Shown here: piece after piece, positions 1 through 8,033 of the stretch | Position numbering within the stretch: position 1 is the first letter of the stretch | Layout: the number at the start of each line of letters is the position of its first letter | Assembly: GCA_900543915.1 (NCBI GenBank) | Contig: UQTB01000031.1 | Coordinates: forward strand, 1-21,994 | DNA from: an uncultured Eubacteriales bacterium | GTDB lineage: Bacteria > Bacillota > Clostridia > Christensenellales > Borkfalkiaceae | Length of the DNA: 21,994 nucleotides | Direction of reading: 5' to 3' | Translations under genes and position numbers: made by a program | The notes under the pieces: model-generated | Databases searched by the model: none | What the model was told of the DNA's origin: nothing | What the model saw: only the letters and a program-made list of their open reading frames with translations

Positions 1-1
1 G

Positions 2-1234
2 ATTCCCACCTTTACGAATCTGATCAAACGGGCGAATCTCTCCAACGACCAGTCCATGATCCGCAATATGAACACCGTGCTCGCGATGGAATCCGCCGAC
101 AGCGATCTTACGTATGCGGGCGATGCGATCAACGCGCTGAACAAAAACGGGTTTACGGGGAAATATACTCCCTATTCGTCCGGCTATCGCTACGGCTATC
201 AGCTGGAAACCAATAAAATGTATCTGATCGACGAGCAGAATCAGGCGGTCTATCCCGATGCGAACGCTGCGGTGGAAGAACTCTGGTTTCTTTGGTCCAA
301 TCACGCCGTAGACAAGGTCACCGGCGGGACGAAATATATCGCCACGGTGAATATCGACGGCCAGGGGTATTTTACGGCGCACTTCGGAGAAGGAACGTAT
401 ACCATCGACTTGGCGGGGCATTATATCGCTTGTTCTGAAACGTTGTCCGGCGTTACGGTCATAAACGGCGTGTTTATCTCGGGCGCAGCGACGGGCGAAG
501 GCATGACGGAGATGGAGAAAATGGATCCGAGTGAAATTCCCGCTGCGGGCACGGCGGAAAATCCCGCCGTCGTGGAAAATAAGGTGTTCGATCTGGCTGA
601 AAATAGTAAAGCGCTTGGGCAGGCCAATGTGACCTATAAAAACTGTTATTTCTATAATGCCTGCGGAGACGGCGGCGGGTATATGAGAAACAGAACGTTT
701 GACGGCTGCACCTTTGTCGATGCAACGACCTATATTTTCAATATGGGGAGCGGCGGAACCTACAGCGGCACGCTGACTGTCAAAAACTGTACTTTTATAA
801 ATTGCGCGCGCGTCTTTAACATCGCAATCGGTGTTTACGGACAGACGGAAGAGGGGACAATCAACATTGTCGGCAATACATTTTACGGCGTGACGGGGGA
901 AAAGCGTAGCGTCATGCAGTTCAATACGCAGAAAGTATCAGCTGATGCGACTGACATTAAGTATCTGGAGATCAACATATCGGACAATAACTTTGCCGGA
1001 ATGGGAAGCACGCAAGCGGGACTCATCACTCTTCATGAAACGGCACTTATTGAACGGGACGACTACAGTGCGGAGTATATAACATTCAGCAACAACACCG
1101 TTGCGGCGGAGATTCCTGCGGACAAATACGTGGTAAACGACGACGGAAAGGCGGACGGCGAGTTTAACCCTTATTTGGCTGTCCAATTTAAAAAAGACCT
1201 GACGGAGAAATTTACCGCCGGGATCAAGGCGTAA
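2..1234 (+). CDS. Prepilin-like surface protein with beta-helix-like body, 5' end missing
   Basis: The gene is open from the left edge. Reading from base 2 gives 410 codons to a TAA. The first residues, IPTFTNLIKRANLSNDQ, continue the sequence that follows a type IV prepilin N-terminal helix; the same stretch follows a complete prepilin signal in the partial gene at 21820. The methionine at 56 is therefore internal and the real start lies outside the window. After about 65 residues of a small pilin-like head (aromatic-rich, ending near VYPD) comes an approximately 300-residue body. It carries imperfect repeats such as NCTFINC, GNTFYGV, DNNFAGM and NNTV, which suggest a right-handed parallel beta-helix. 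Such proteins are expected to be processed by a prepilin peptidase and held at the cell surface or in a pseudopilus. The exact role and ligand are unknown. No assembly ATPase, platform protein or peptidase gene is in view. Confidence 0.8.
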   Translation: MPTFTNLIKRANLSNDQSMIRNMNTVLAMESADSDLTYAGDAINALNKNGFTGKYTPYSSGYRYGYQLETNKMYLIDEQNQAVYPDANAAVEELWFLWSNHAVDKVTGGTKYIATVNIDGQGYFTAHFGEGTYTIDLAGHYIACSETLSGVTVINGVFISGAATGEGMTEMEKMDPSEIPAAGTAENPAVVENKVFDLAENSKALGQANVTYKNCYFYNACGDGGGYMRNRTFDGCTFVDATTYIFNMGSGGTYSGTLTVKNCTFINCARVFNIAIGVYGQTEEGTINIVGNTFYGVTGEKRSVMQFNTQKVSADATDIKYLEINISDNNFAGMGSTQAGLITLHETALIERDDYSAEYITFSNNTVAAEIPADKYVVNDDGKADGEFNPYLAVQFKKDLTEKFTAGIKA

Positions 1235-1250
1235 AAATGCCGTACGGCAG

Positions 1251-1281
1251 AAAAAGCGGTTTCGATTGAAACCGCTTTTTT
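1251..1281 (+). terminator. Rho-independent terminator of the upstream prepilin-like gene
   Basis: A perfect 13-bp stem (AAAAAGCGGTTTC, 1251-1263, with its complement at 1268-1280) closes a 4-nt GATT loop and ends in a T run. It begins 17 nt after the stop codon. The A/T ends of the stem make it potentially bidirectional. Confidence 0.9.
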
Positions 1282-1433
1282 GCCGTCTCAAAAAACCCGG
1301 GGCAGAGGCGCGGGGCAGGAAATAAACAACTTGGCGGATTCAGCCGCCGGAGCGCGCCGGACGGAAAAAAGCCGCCGGCATCATGCAGGTTTCTGTTTAT
1401 TTTTGCTTTCCCTGAATTTTTAGATGCAAACAG
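1282..1433. other. Intergenic stretch without a recognisable gene
   Basis: No credible coding region is seen between the terminator and the promoter at 1434. It is GC-rich, with small inverted repeats: GGCGG 1333-1337 with CCGCC 1344-1348. The octamer GCCGCCGG occurs at 1343-1350 and again near 1371-1378. No function can be assigned. Confidence 0.5.
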
Positions 1434-1462
1434 TTGACAACGCTATGGAAAACGGCTATAAT
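1434..1462 (+). promoter_or_regulatory. Consensus sigma-A promoter of the regulator-pot operon
   Basis: TTGACA (1434-1439) and TATAAT (1457-1462) are separated by exactly 17 bp, matching the vegetative consensus at all 12 positions. Transcription would start near 1469, giving a leader of about 130 nt that holds the duplicated element at 1475-1584. A perfect promoter suggests that expression is set mainly by repression. Confidence 0.88.
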
Positions 1463-1474
1463 ACAAATCGGCTT

Positions 1475-1513
1475 GTTTAGAAATTGTTAACCAAAAGTTT
1501 ACAAATATTAAAC
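1475..1513 (+). repeat. Operator-like element, copy 1
   Basis: The architecture is GTTTA (1475-1479), 17 bp, GTTTA (1497-1501), 7 bp, TAAAC (1509-1513). The inner part is a perfect dyad: AAAAGTTTA at 1493-1501 and TAAACTTTT at 1509-1517. It lies just downstream of the promoter at 1434, at about +6 to +44. A second copy sits exactly 71 bp downstream. It is a likely binding site for the HTH-cupin protein encoded next to it, by inference from position and symmetry only. Confidence 0.55.
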
Positions 1514-1545
1514 TTTTATTTTTCGGAAAAAGATGCGGAACGTCG

Positions 1546-1584
1546 GTTTAACAAGTTCTAACAAAAAGTTTAGTATTTATAAAC
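1546..1584 (+). repeat. Operator-like element, copy 2
   Basis: This repeats copy 1 with the same spacing: GTTTA 1546-1550, GTTTA 1568-1572, TAAAC 1580-1584. By hand alignment 28 of 39 positions match copy 1, and the block AAAAGTTTA is shared. It ends two bases before the ribosome binding region (AAGGGAG) of the regulator gene, so a bound protein could act as a roadblock. An RNA-level role in the leader cannot be excluded. Confidence 0.5.
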
Positions 1585-1599
1585 AAAAGGGAGCGCGAA

Positions 1600-2136
1600 A
1601 TGAAGATCGGGGAAAAAATCAAGGCGCTGAGGCTCCAATGCGAACTGACGCAGGAAGAGCTGGCAGACCGGTGCGAGCTGACGAAAGGGTATATTTCGCA
1701 GCTGGAAAACGAGTTGACCAGCCCTTCCATCAGCACGCTGATGGATATTCTCTCCGCGCTGGGAACCTCCCTCCCCGAATTTTTCCGGGACGACGAGGCG
1801 GAGGAAAAGGTGGTCTTCACGCAGGAAGAGTTCATCGAAAAAAAGAACGAGGACTACACGCTGAACTGGCTGGTCCCGAACGCGCAGAAAAACAGCATGG
1901 AGCCCCAGCACATCCGCTTAAATCCCGGCTGTCAGACGGAAGAGGATTTCCCGCACGAGGGAGAGGAATTCGGCTATCTTTTGGACGGGGAGATCGTGAT
2001 CGTCCTCGGAAAAAAGCGATATAAATGCAAAAAGGGGCAGAGCTTTTACTACCGGACGGATAAGATCCATTATATCGTCAATCAGAAAGCAAAGCCCGCG
2101 GTCTTTATCTGGGTATCCAGCCCCCCTAACTTTTAA
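1600..2136 (+). CDS. XRE-type HTH-cupin transcriptional regulator (PuuR-like)
   Basis: This is a 178-residue protein with an N-terminal XRE/Cro helix-turn-helix (about residues 5-62; core LTQEELADRCELTKGYISQL at 16-35). A C-terminal cupin barrel spans about 102-175, with HEGEEFGYLLDGE at 119-131. The family includes PuuR-type regulators, in which the cupin senses a small ligand and controls DNA binding. The start is supported by AAGGGAG upstream. The stop lies 13 nt before potA with no promoter or terminator between them, so it is probably the first gene of the pot operon and autoregulated through the elements at 1475-1584. A polyamine or related metabolite is the likely effector by context; this is inferred. 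Only part of the classical cupin metal-ligand set is obvious (H119, E123). Confidence 0.85.
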   Translation: MKIGEKIKALRLQCELTQEELADRCELTKGYISQLENELTSPSISTLMDILSALGTSLPEFFRDDEAEEKVVFTQEEFIEKKNEDYTLNWLVPNAQKNSMEPQHIRLNPGCQTEEDFPHEGEEFGYLLDGEIVIVLGKKRYKCKKGQSFYYRTDKIHYIVNQKAKPAVFIWVSSPPNF

Positions 2137-2149
2137 CGGAGAAAGCGCA

Positions 2150-3682
2150 ATGGAAAGGAAAACGACGGAAGCACAGAGCACCGAAAACATCATCGAGATC
2201 AGAAATCTCGTCCGGCAGTTCGAGGACGACGGCACGATCGCGGTCGACCACATCAGCCTGAATATCAGAAAGGGAGAATTTGTGACCTTTCTCGGGCCCT
2301 CCGGCTGCGGCAAAACCACCACGCTGCGCATGATCGCGGGGTTTGAAAAGCCGACGGAGGGGGAGATTCTGCTTGCGGGGAAGGAGATCGGCAATCTCCC
2401 GCCGCACAAGCGCCCCATCAACACCGTATTTCAGCGGTACGCGCTCTTTCCGCACCTCAACGTGTTCGAGAACGTCGCTTTCGGGCTGAAATTAAAGCGC
2501 ATCAAAGTCACTTATGAAGACGGGAACGGCAGGCGTTTTGACCGCGTGGAGAAGCTCTCCAAGCGGGAGATCGCGGAGAAGGTGGAGCGCGCGCTCAAGA
2601 TCGTCGACCTCGAGGGGTTTGAAAAACGCAGCGTATCCACCCTTTCGGGCGGGCAGCAGCAGCGCGTCGCGATCGCCCGCGCCATCGTCAACGAACCGCA
2701 GATTCTTCTTCTCGACGAGCCGCTCGGCGCGCTCGACCTGAAGATGAGAAAGGAGATGCAGCTCGAACTCAAGGAAATGCACAGAAAGCTGGGCATCACC
2801 TTTATCTACGTCACGCACGACCAGGAAGAGGCGCTGACGATGAGCGACACGATCGTGGTCATGAAGGACGGCATGATCCAGCAGGTAGGGACGCCGACGG
2901 ATATTTACAACGAGCCCGCGAACGCCTTCGTCGCGGATTTCATCGGGGAGAGCAACATCTTTTCCGGCACCATTACGGGCGCGCGCAAGGTGCGGTTCCT
3001 CAACAAAGTGTTCGACTGCGTGGACGACTTCGAGAAAAACGAAAAGGTGGACGTGGTCGTCCGCCCGGAGGACGTCGTGCTGACGGACAAGGGGACGGGC
3101 ATGGTGGACGGCGTCATCACGTCGTCCGTGTTCAAGGGCGTTCACTATGAGATGACTTTTACCGTGGGAAAGACCGAAGTCGTCATTCAGGACACGGTGG
3201 AAAAAAAGGCGGGCGAGGCGGCGAGCATCTCCATCGCGCCCGACTCCATCCACATCATGAAGAAGGAGTTCTCCGTCAACCGCTACGACGGCTACATCAC
3301 CAAGAAGAATACCGTCTGCTTCGGGGACGGCGAATTTGAGTGCGACGTCACGCAGCTCTATCCCGGTTCCGCGCTGGACGAAGAGGGATACCTCATCACG
3401 GCGGAGGGAGAGAAAATCGACCTCACGGATACGGACGTCACCGTCGAGGTGGGATTGAACGACATCGATATCAGCGACGAGCAGGATATCGGCGGGGCGA
3501 TCGGCAACATCGTCTCCATCATCTATAAGGGCGACCATTATCAGGTCATCGTGCGGACGGACGAGAACGAAGAGGACTACGTTCTGGATACCGAGTATAC
3601 GTGGAACGAGAACGACCGCGTCTCCGTCTCCATTCCCGCCGCGGCGATCCGGATGAAATTAAAGGCGGAGGAGAAGAGATGA
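2150..3682 (+). CDS. potA: Spermidine/putrescine ABC transporter ATP-binding protein PotA, extended
   Basis: This is the ATPase subunit that powers polyamine import from the cytoplasmic face of PotBC. Seen directly: Walker A GPSGCGKTT (49-57), Q-loop Q95, signature LSGGQQQR (165-172), Walker B ILLLDEP (185-191), H-loop H223, and a regulatory segment with VRPEDV (304-309) starting a TOBE domain (about 300-370). At 510 residues it is roughly 130-150 longer than usual PotA. The extra length comes from an approximately 20-residue charged insert in the helical subdomain (about 114-138) and a long C-terminal part with a second TOBE-like repeat (about 448-503; SIIYKGDHY echoes SSVFKGVHY at 325-333). 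GGAGAAAG precedes the start. The last bases overlap potB as ATGA. Confidence 0.93.
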   Translation: MERKTTEAQSTENIIEIRNLVRQFEDDGTIAVDHISLNIRKGEFVTFLGPSGCGKTTTLRMIAGFEKPTEGEILLAGKEIGNLPPHKRPINTVFQRYALFPHLNVFENVAFGLKLKRIKVTYEDGNGRRFDRVEKLSKREIAEKVERALKIVDLEGFEKRSVSTLSGGQQQRVAIARAIVNEPQILLLDEPLGALDLKMRKEMQLELKEMHRKLGITFIYVTHDQEEALTMSDTIVVMKDGMIQQVGTPTDIYNEPANAFVADFIGESNIFSGTITGARKVRFLNKVFDCVDDFEKNEKVDVVVRPEDVVLTDKGTGMVDGVITSSVFKGVHYEMTFTVGKTEVVIQDTVEKKAGEAASISIAPDSIHIMKKEFSVNRYDGYITKKNTVCFGDGEFECDVTQLYPGSALDEEGYLITAEGEKIDLTDTDVTVEVGLNDIDISDEQDIGGAIGNIVSIIYKGDHYQVIVRTDENEEDYVLDTEYTWNENDRVSVSIPAAAIRMKLKAEEKR

Positions 3683-4545
3683 AAGAAGCGAAAATCATCG
3701 CCCGCGCGCCTCTGGGGATGCCGGAAGACGGCGGTAAGAAGCGGCGGCTGCTCTTTTCCCGCAAGCAGCTCTGTATTCCCTACGGGGTGTTTCTTGTTTT
3801 GTTCGTGATCTTTCCCCTCCTGCTCATCTGCTACTACGCGTTTACGGACAAGGGGACCGGGGCGTTTACCTTCGGAAATTTCATCCGCTTTTTCAGCGAC
3901 ACTACGGCCATTACCACCCTTTTGATCAGCCTTCTGATCGCGCTGGTCACCACGGTGCTCTGTATCCTGATCGCCTATCCCGTCGCCTACATTCTGTCGC
4001 GGATGCGGGCTTCCAAGTCCTACATTCTCGTCATGCTGTTCGTCATGCCCATGTGGATCAACTTCGTGCTCCGCGCGATGGCGCTGAGAGAGCTTCTGGA
4101 TCTCGTCGGACTTTTGGGACGGTCGGACTTTCTCAACTACGTGAATTCCGTCATCGGCATGGTGTACGACTTTCTGCCCTTTATGGTTCTGCCCCTCTAT
4201 TCCACGCTGATCAAAATGGACAGGAGCCTGGAGGAGGCGGCGGCGGATCTCGGCGCAAGCCGGGCGCGCGTCTTTCTGAAAGTGACGCTGCCCCTCTCCG
4301 TTCCCGGCATCGTCAGCGGGGCGATGATGGTGTTTCTGCCCGTCATGAGCTGCTACGTCGTCACCGATACCTTCGGGGCGCGAATGGTTATGATCATCGG
4401 AAAGCTCATTGAAAACCAGTTTACGGAGGGACATAACTGGAACTTCGGCTCGGCGATCGCGCTGATCATGCTGCTGATCATGTTCATCACCATGCTCCTG
4501 ACCGGCGGCTTCAAAGAGGAAAAAATCAGGGGGAGCGCGCTATGA
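3679..4545 (+). CDS. potB: Spermidine/putrescine ABC transporter permease PotB
   Basis: This is an inner permease subunit of 288 residues with about six hydrophobic segments; the first spans about residues 32-55. The EAA loop that docks on PotA reads EEAAADLGASRARVFLKVTL at 185-204. The start at 3679 is preferred over the upstream in-frame ATG at 3601 because it overlaps the potA stop as ATGA and has GGAGGAGAAG just upstream. The longer form would add 26 charged residues and overlap potA by 82 nt. The N-terminus before TM1 (about 30 residues) is cytoplasmic and basic. The gene overlaps potC by ATGA, which suggests translational coupling. Confidence 0.93.
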   Translation: MKEAKIIARAPLGMPEDGGKKRRLLFSRKQLCIPYGVFLVLFVIFPLLLICYYAFTDKGTGAFTFGNFIRFFSDTTAITTLLISLLIALVTTVLCILIAYPVAYILSRMRASKSYILVMLFVMPMWINFVLRAMALRELLDLVGLLGRSDFLNYVNSVIGMVYDFLPFMVLPLYSTLIKMDRSLEEAAADLGASRARVFLKVTLPLSVPGIVSGAMMVFLPVMSCYVVTDTFGARMVMIIGKLIENQFTEGHNWNFGSAIALIMLLIMFITMLLTGGFKEEKIRGSAL

Positions 4546-5327
4546 CGAAGAAGATTCTTTCCTACGGCTTTCTCGCCCTCGTGCTGATCTTTCTCTACGC
4601 GCCCATTCTGCTGTTGGTCGTTTACAGCTTTACGCCGTCCGTCATCATCGGGCAGTGGAGCGGCTTTTCCTTCAAGCTGTACGCCGATCTCTTTATGACC
4701 GAGCGCGTCCGCACGATGATTCTGAACACCGTCGTGCTCGCGGTGGTCGCGGCGACGCTCTCCACGATTTTGGGGACGATCGGCGCGATCGGAATCTATT
4801 ACAGCCGCGGTAAAATCGGCAAGGCGGTGAAGGGCGTGTCCAACCTGAACGTCATCAACGCGGAGATCGTCATTGCGGTTTCGCTGGCGCTCCTCTTTTC
4901 CCTGCTGTCGTTCAATAAGACTTATTTTTCCCTCCTCTTGGGACACATGGCGCTGATCACGCCCTTCGTGGTGCTGTCCGTCACGCCCAAGCTGAAGCAG
5001 ATGGATTCCAGCCTGTACGAGGCGGCGCTCGACCTGGGCGCGACCCCTGCGCAGGCGCTCTTTAAGGTCGTGATCCCGGAGATTCTGCCCGGGATTCTGA
5101 GCGGCTTTATGCTGGCGGTCACGCTTTCGCTGGACGATTACATCATCACGTCTTTCACGAAGCCGACCGAATTCGATACAATCAGCACCTACGCGTACAA
5201 CGCGGTCAAGAATCAGGCGAAATCTGATTTGCCTGCGCTGCGCGCGCTCTCGGCGATCATCTTTCTGATCGTCGTCATCGTGGTGATAGTGATGAATTTC
5301 AGAACAAGAAAAAAACAGGAGAAGTAA
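4542..5327 (+). CDS. potC: Spermidine/putrescine ABC transporter permease PotC
   Basis: This is the second permease subunit, 261 residues, with a first TM at about 7-30 and a last TM near 236-252, followed by a basic tail. The EAA coupling motif is YEAALDLGATPAQALFKVVI at 159-178. It forms the translocation pathway with PotB. The start overlaps the potB stop (ATGA). The AGGAGAAG at its 3' end serves as the ribosome binding site of potD, three bases further on. Length and layout are normal for the family. Confidence 0.93.
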   Translation: MTKKILSYGFLALVLIFLYAPILLLVVYSFTPSVIIGQWSGFSFKLYADLFMTERVRTMILNTVVLAVVAATLSTILGTIGAIGIYYSRGKIGKAVKGVSNLNVINAEIVIAVSLALLFSLLSFNKTYFSLLLGHMALITPFVVLSVTPKLKQMDSSLYEAALDLGATPAQALFKVVIPEILPGILSGFMLAVTLSLDDYIITSFTKPTEFDTISTYAYNAVKNQAKSDLPALRALSAIIFLIVVIVVIVMNFRTRKKQEK

Positions 5328-5330
5328 AGA

Positions 5331-6875
5331 ATGAAAAAGTTTGTATTGCTGTGTTCAGTGCTCTTTGCCGCGGCGTTTGCGGCGAACATCGTCCTGCCGG
5401 TCCGTTCCACTTATGCGGCAACGCAGGTATTGAAGGTATGCAACTGGGAGGACTACATCGACGAAGCCGTATGCGACGAGTTCGAAGCATATATGGCTGA
5501 GAAGGGGCAGACGGTCAGAGTGGAATATTCCACCTTCGGCACCAACGAAAACCTCTACAACGACCTGAAAATCGCGAACGGCTATCTTTACGACGTGGTT
5601 TGCCCTTCCGACTACATGATCGAGAAGATGGCGAAAGAGGGGATGCTCGCGAAGATTTCCCTCGCAGAGGACGGCAATTACGCCAGCTATGTCTCCCCCT
5701 ATATCAGCGGGATCTTCGAGGATTCCATCACCTGGACGAACGGCGGCGCGCAGGAATCCCTCGCGGACTATGCGGTAGGATATATGTGGGGCACGATGGG
5801 CTTTACGTATAATCCCGCGTTTTCGGATTCCATCGAGGAGGATATGAAGAGCTGGCTCTCCATCTGGGACGAGGCTTACAGCAAAAAAGTCACCATCAAG
5901 GACAGCGTGCGCGACAGCTATTTCGTCGGCATCGCGTATGCCTGCCGGGATGAATTAAAAGAACTGAAAGATCAGTACGCCGCCGGCGGGATTGACCGGG
6001 AAGCCTATAACGAAGCGCTGACCGAGATCTTTAACCGCACGGATGAAGAGACGGTTGCGAACGTAGAGGAAGGGCTGAAAACGCTCAAGAAAAATCTCTT
6101 CGGCTTTGAGGTGGACGAGGGAAAAAACGACATGGTGACCGGCAAGATTTCCGTCAACTTCGCGTGGAGCGGCGACGCGGTGTACGCGATGGACGAGGCG
6201 GAAGCGGACGGCGTCGAACTCAGCTACAGCGTCCCCGAAGAGGGCAGCAACATCTGGTTTGACGGCTGGTGCATTCCCGCGTCCGCGCAGGAGAAGGAAT
6301 TGGCGAAGGAATTCATCGAGTTTCTCTCCCTGCCCGAGATCGCGGTCAGAAACATGGAGTACATCGGCTATACGAGCGTGATCGCCGGCGATATGCCCTT
6401 CTCGATCGAGTACTGCGAATACGATAAAAACGACGAACCCATTCCGGGAAGCGAATATACGGTGGAATATACCGGCGTGCTCGACTGGCTGACGCAGTAT
6501 TACGAGCTGGAAACCGAAGAGACGGAAGGCTGCACCGCCGCCGATCTCTCCTATTTCTTCGGCAAAGACGCCGTTCTTTACACGGATACCGTCGGGCGGC
6601 AGTTCTCCGCCCAGTATCCCACGGAGGATATCATCGACCGCTGCGTCGTCATGCACTATTTCGACGACGAGACGAACCTGCGCATCAACGAGATGTGGGA
6701 AAACGTCAAGGGCGAGACCCTGCCCGTCTGGGCGATTGTCGTCATCGTCGCCGTCGTGCTGCTGGCGGTCGCCGCAGTCCTCGTTTACCGCTTCCGCGAT
6801 AAGATTTTCAAGGGCAAAAACGGCGGCTCCGGAAAGAAAAAGAACTTGAAAGTCGTGGAAAAGAAGGAAGTATAA
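5331..6875 (+). CDS. potD: Polyamine-binding protein PotD with C-terminal membrane anchor
   Basis: This is the extracellular solute-binding protein feeding PotABC. An N-terminal Sec signal (1 to about 30) ends near TYAA and has no convincing lipobox. NWEDYID (38-44), DSVRD (191-195), FAWSGDA (278-284) and NIWFDGW (307-313) match the PotD ligand-cleft positions. By comparison with E. coli PotD, as recalled, W39, Y42, D191, W279, W309 and D311 are the probable polyamine contacts. The protein ends with a hydrophobic helix (about 466-486) and a Lys-rich cytoplasmic tail, so it is probably a type I membrane protein rather than a lipoprotein. At 514 residues it is about 160 longer than E. coli PotD. 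Besides the anchor there is a segment at about 357-425 with no counterpart that I recognise. The TAA stop overlaps the ispDF start (TAATG). Confidence 0.9.
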   Translation: MKKFVLLCSVLFAAAFAANIVLPVRSTYAATQVLKVCNWEDYIDEAVCDEFEAYMAEKGQTVRVEYSTFGTNENLYNDLKIANGYLYDVVCPSDYMIEKMAKEGMLAKISLAEDGNYASYVSPYISGIFEDSITWTNGGAQESLADYAVGYMWGTMGFTYNPAFSDSIEEDMKSWLSIWDEAYSKKVTIKDSVRDSYFVGIAYACRDELKELKDQYAAGGIDREAYNEALTEIFNRTDEETVANVEEGLKTLKKNLFGFEVDEGKNDMVTGKISVNFAWSGDAVYAMDEAEADGVELSYSVPEEGSNIWFDGWCIPASAQEKELAKEFIEFLSLPEIAVRNMEYIGYTSVIAGDMPFSIEYCEYDKNDEPIPGSEYTVEYTGVLDWLTQYYELETEETEGCTAADLSYFFGKDAVLYTDTVGRQFSAQYPTEDIIDRCVVMHYFDDETNLRINEMWENVKGETLPVWAIVVIVAVVLLAVAAVLVYRFRDKIFKGKNGGSGKKKNLKVVEKKEV

Positions 6876-7966
6876 TGCGGATTTCCGTCGTGATCCCGGC
6901 GGCGGGCAAGGGCCGCCGCGCGGGATTTTCCGAAAATAAAATTTTTCACCTGCTGCCGGACGGCCGCACGGTTCTGGAACGCGCCGCGAGCGCGTTCTTT
7001 CCCTTTGCGGACGAGGTGATCATCGCCGCGGATCCGGCGGAAGAGGAGCGCGTCCGCGCGCTGTTCGGCTCCCGCATCCGCGTTGTGACCGGCGGAAAGA
7101 CGCGCACGGAGTCCGTGCGCCGCGCGCTGGAAACGGCGACGGGGGAGATCGTGCTGGTGCACGATGCCGCCCGCCCGTATGTCTCCGAAGCCATCATCCG
7201 GGACTGCATCGCGTCGGTGAAGAAATACGGTTCGGGGATCCCCGCCCTCCCGACCGCCGATACCGTCTGCGCCGCCGAAGGCGGCGAGATGACCTTCTCA
7301 TACGGAAAAACCCTCTTTGCCGTGCAGACCCCGCAGGGCTTTTACACGGAAGACCTGCGCCGCGCATATCGCCTGGCAAAGGGGGAATATGCAGACGATT
7401 CCGCCGTATACGCGGCGTTCTGCCGTCCGCCCCGTCTCTGCGCCGGAGGGGCGGAAAACAGAAAACTCACCTTTGCCGCCGATTTTCCGCCCCGCTATGC
7501 CGTGGGCGAGGGATTTGACTGCCACGCGTTCGCCGCGGGCAGAAAGCTGGTTCTGGGCGGCGTGGAGATCCCGCACGACAGGGGCCTTCTGGGTCACAGC
7601 GACGCGGACGTGCTGACGCACGCCGTCATGGACGCGCTTCTTTCCGCGGTCGGAGAAGGGGATATCGGCGTGCAGTTCCCGGATACCGATCCCGCTTATC
7701 GCGGGATCTCCTCCATGCTGCTGTTAGAGCGCGTCATGCAAATCGTCGCGCGGAAGGGGCGGCGTGTGGAGAGCCTTTCCGCAGTCCTGATGGCGGAAAA
7801 GCCGAAGCTGAAGAATTTTCTTCCGGCGATCGCGGAAAATCTCGCCGCCGCGGTGGGAATCCCTTATGTGGGCTTATCCGTGACGACGCTGGAAGGGCTG
7901 GGCTTTGTGGGCAGGGAAGAGGGGATCTGCGCGCGCGCTTCGGTTCTGCTGCGGGAAAACGGTTAA
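6875..7966 (+). CDS. ispDF: Bifunctional IspD/IspF enzyme of the MEP isoprenoid pathway
   Basis: This is a 363-residue fusion. The IspD part (about 1-205, MEP cytidylyltransferase) has the nucleotide loop PAAGKGRRAG (8-17), K22, VHDAARP (95-101) and the ADDSA motif (173-177). The IspF part (about 208-363, MECDP synthase) has the metal ligands D215, H217 and H249 in GFDCHAF and LLGHSDADVLTH. D263 corresponds to E. coli D56, and the C-terminal GLGFVGREEGICARA motif is present. Together they convert MEP to CDP-ME and CDP-MEP to MECDP; the intervening kinase, IspE, is not in the window. The start overlaps the potD stop by one base, with AAGGAAG upstream. It is the last gene of the operon and ends about 68 nt before a strong hairpin. 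An isoprenoid enzyme on a polyamine uptake transcript is unusual. Confidence 0.95.
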   Translation: MRISVVIPAAGKGRRAGFSENKIFHLLPDGRTVLERAASAFFPFADEVIIAADPAEEERVRALFGSRIRVVTGGKTRTESVRRALETATGEIVLVHDAARPYVSEAIIRDCIASVKKYGSGIPALPTADTVCAAEGGEMTFSYGKTLFAVQTPQGFYTEDLRRAYRLAKGEYADDSAVYAAFCRPPRLCAGGAENRKLTFAADFPPRYAVGEGFDCHAFAAGRKLVLGGVEIPHDRGLLGHSDADVLTHAVMDALLSAVGEGDIGVQFPDTDPAYRGISSMLLLERVMQIVARKGRRVESLSAVLMAEKPKLKNFLPAIAENLAAAVGIPYVGLSVTTLEGLGFVGREEGICARASVLLRENG

Positions 7967-8033
7967 AACCGGCCGTTCATATCCGAAAATGACTGTTCAG
8001 CGAATGTATGGCAAACAGGCAATTTCACAGAAG

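Noticed and set aside
3601..3678. Upstream in-frame start for potB
   Set aside because: It would overlap potA by 82 nt and add a charged stretch unlike PotB. The start at 3679 has ATGA coupling and a good ribosome binding site.
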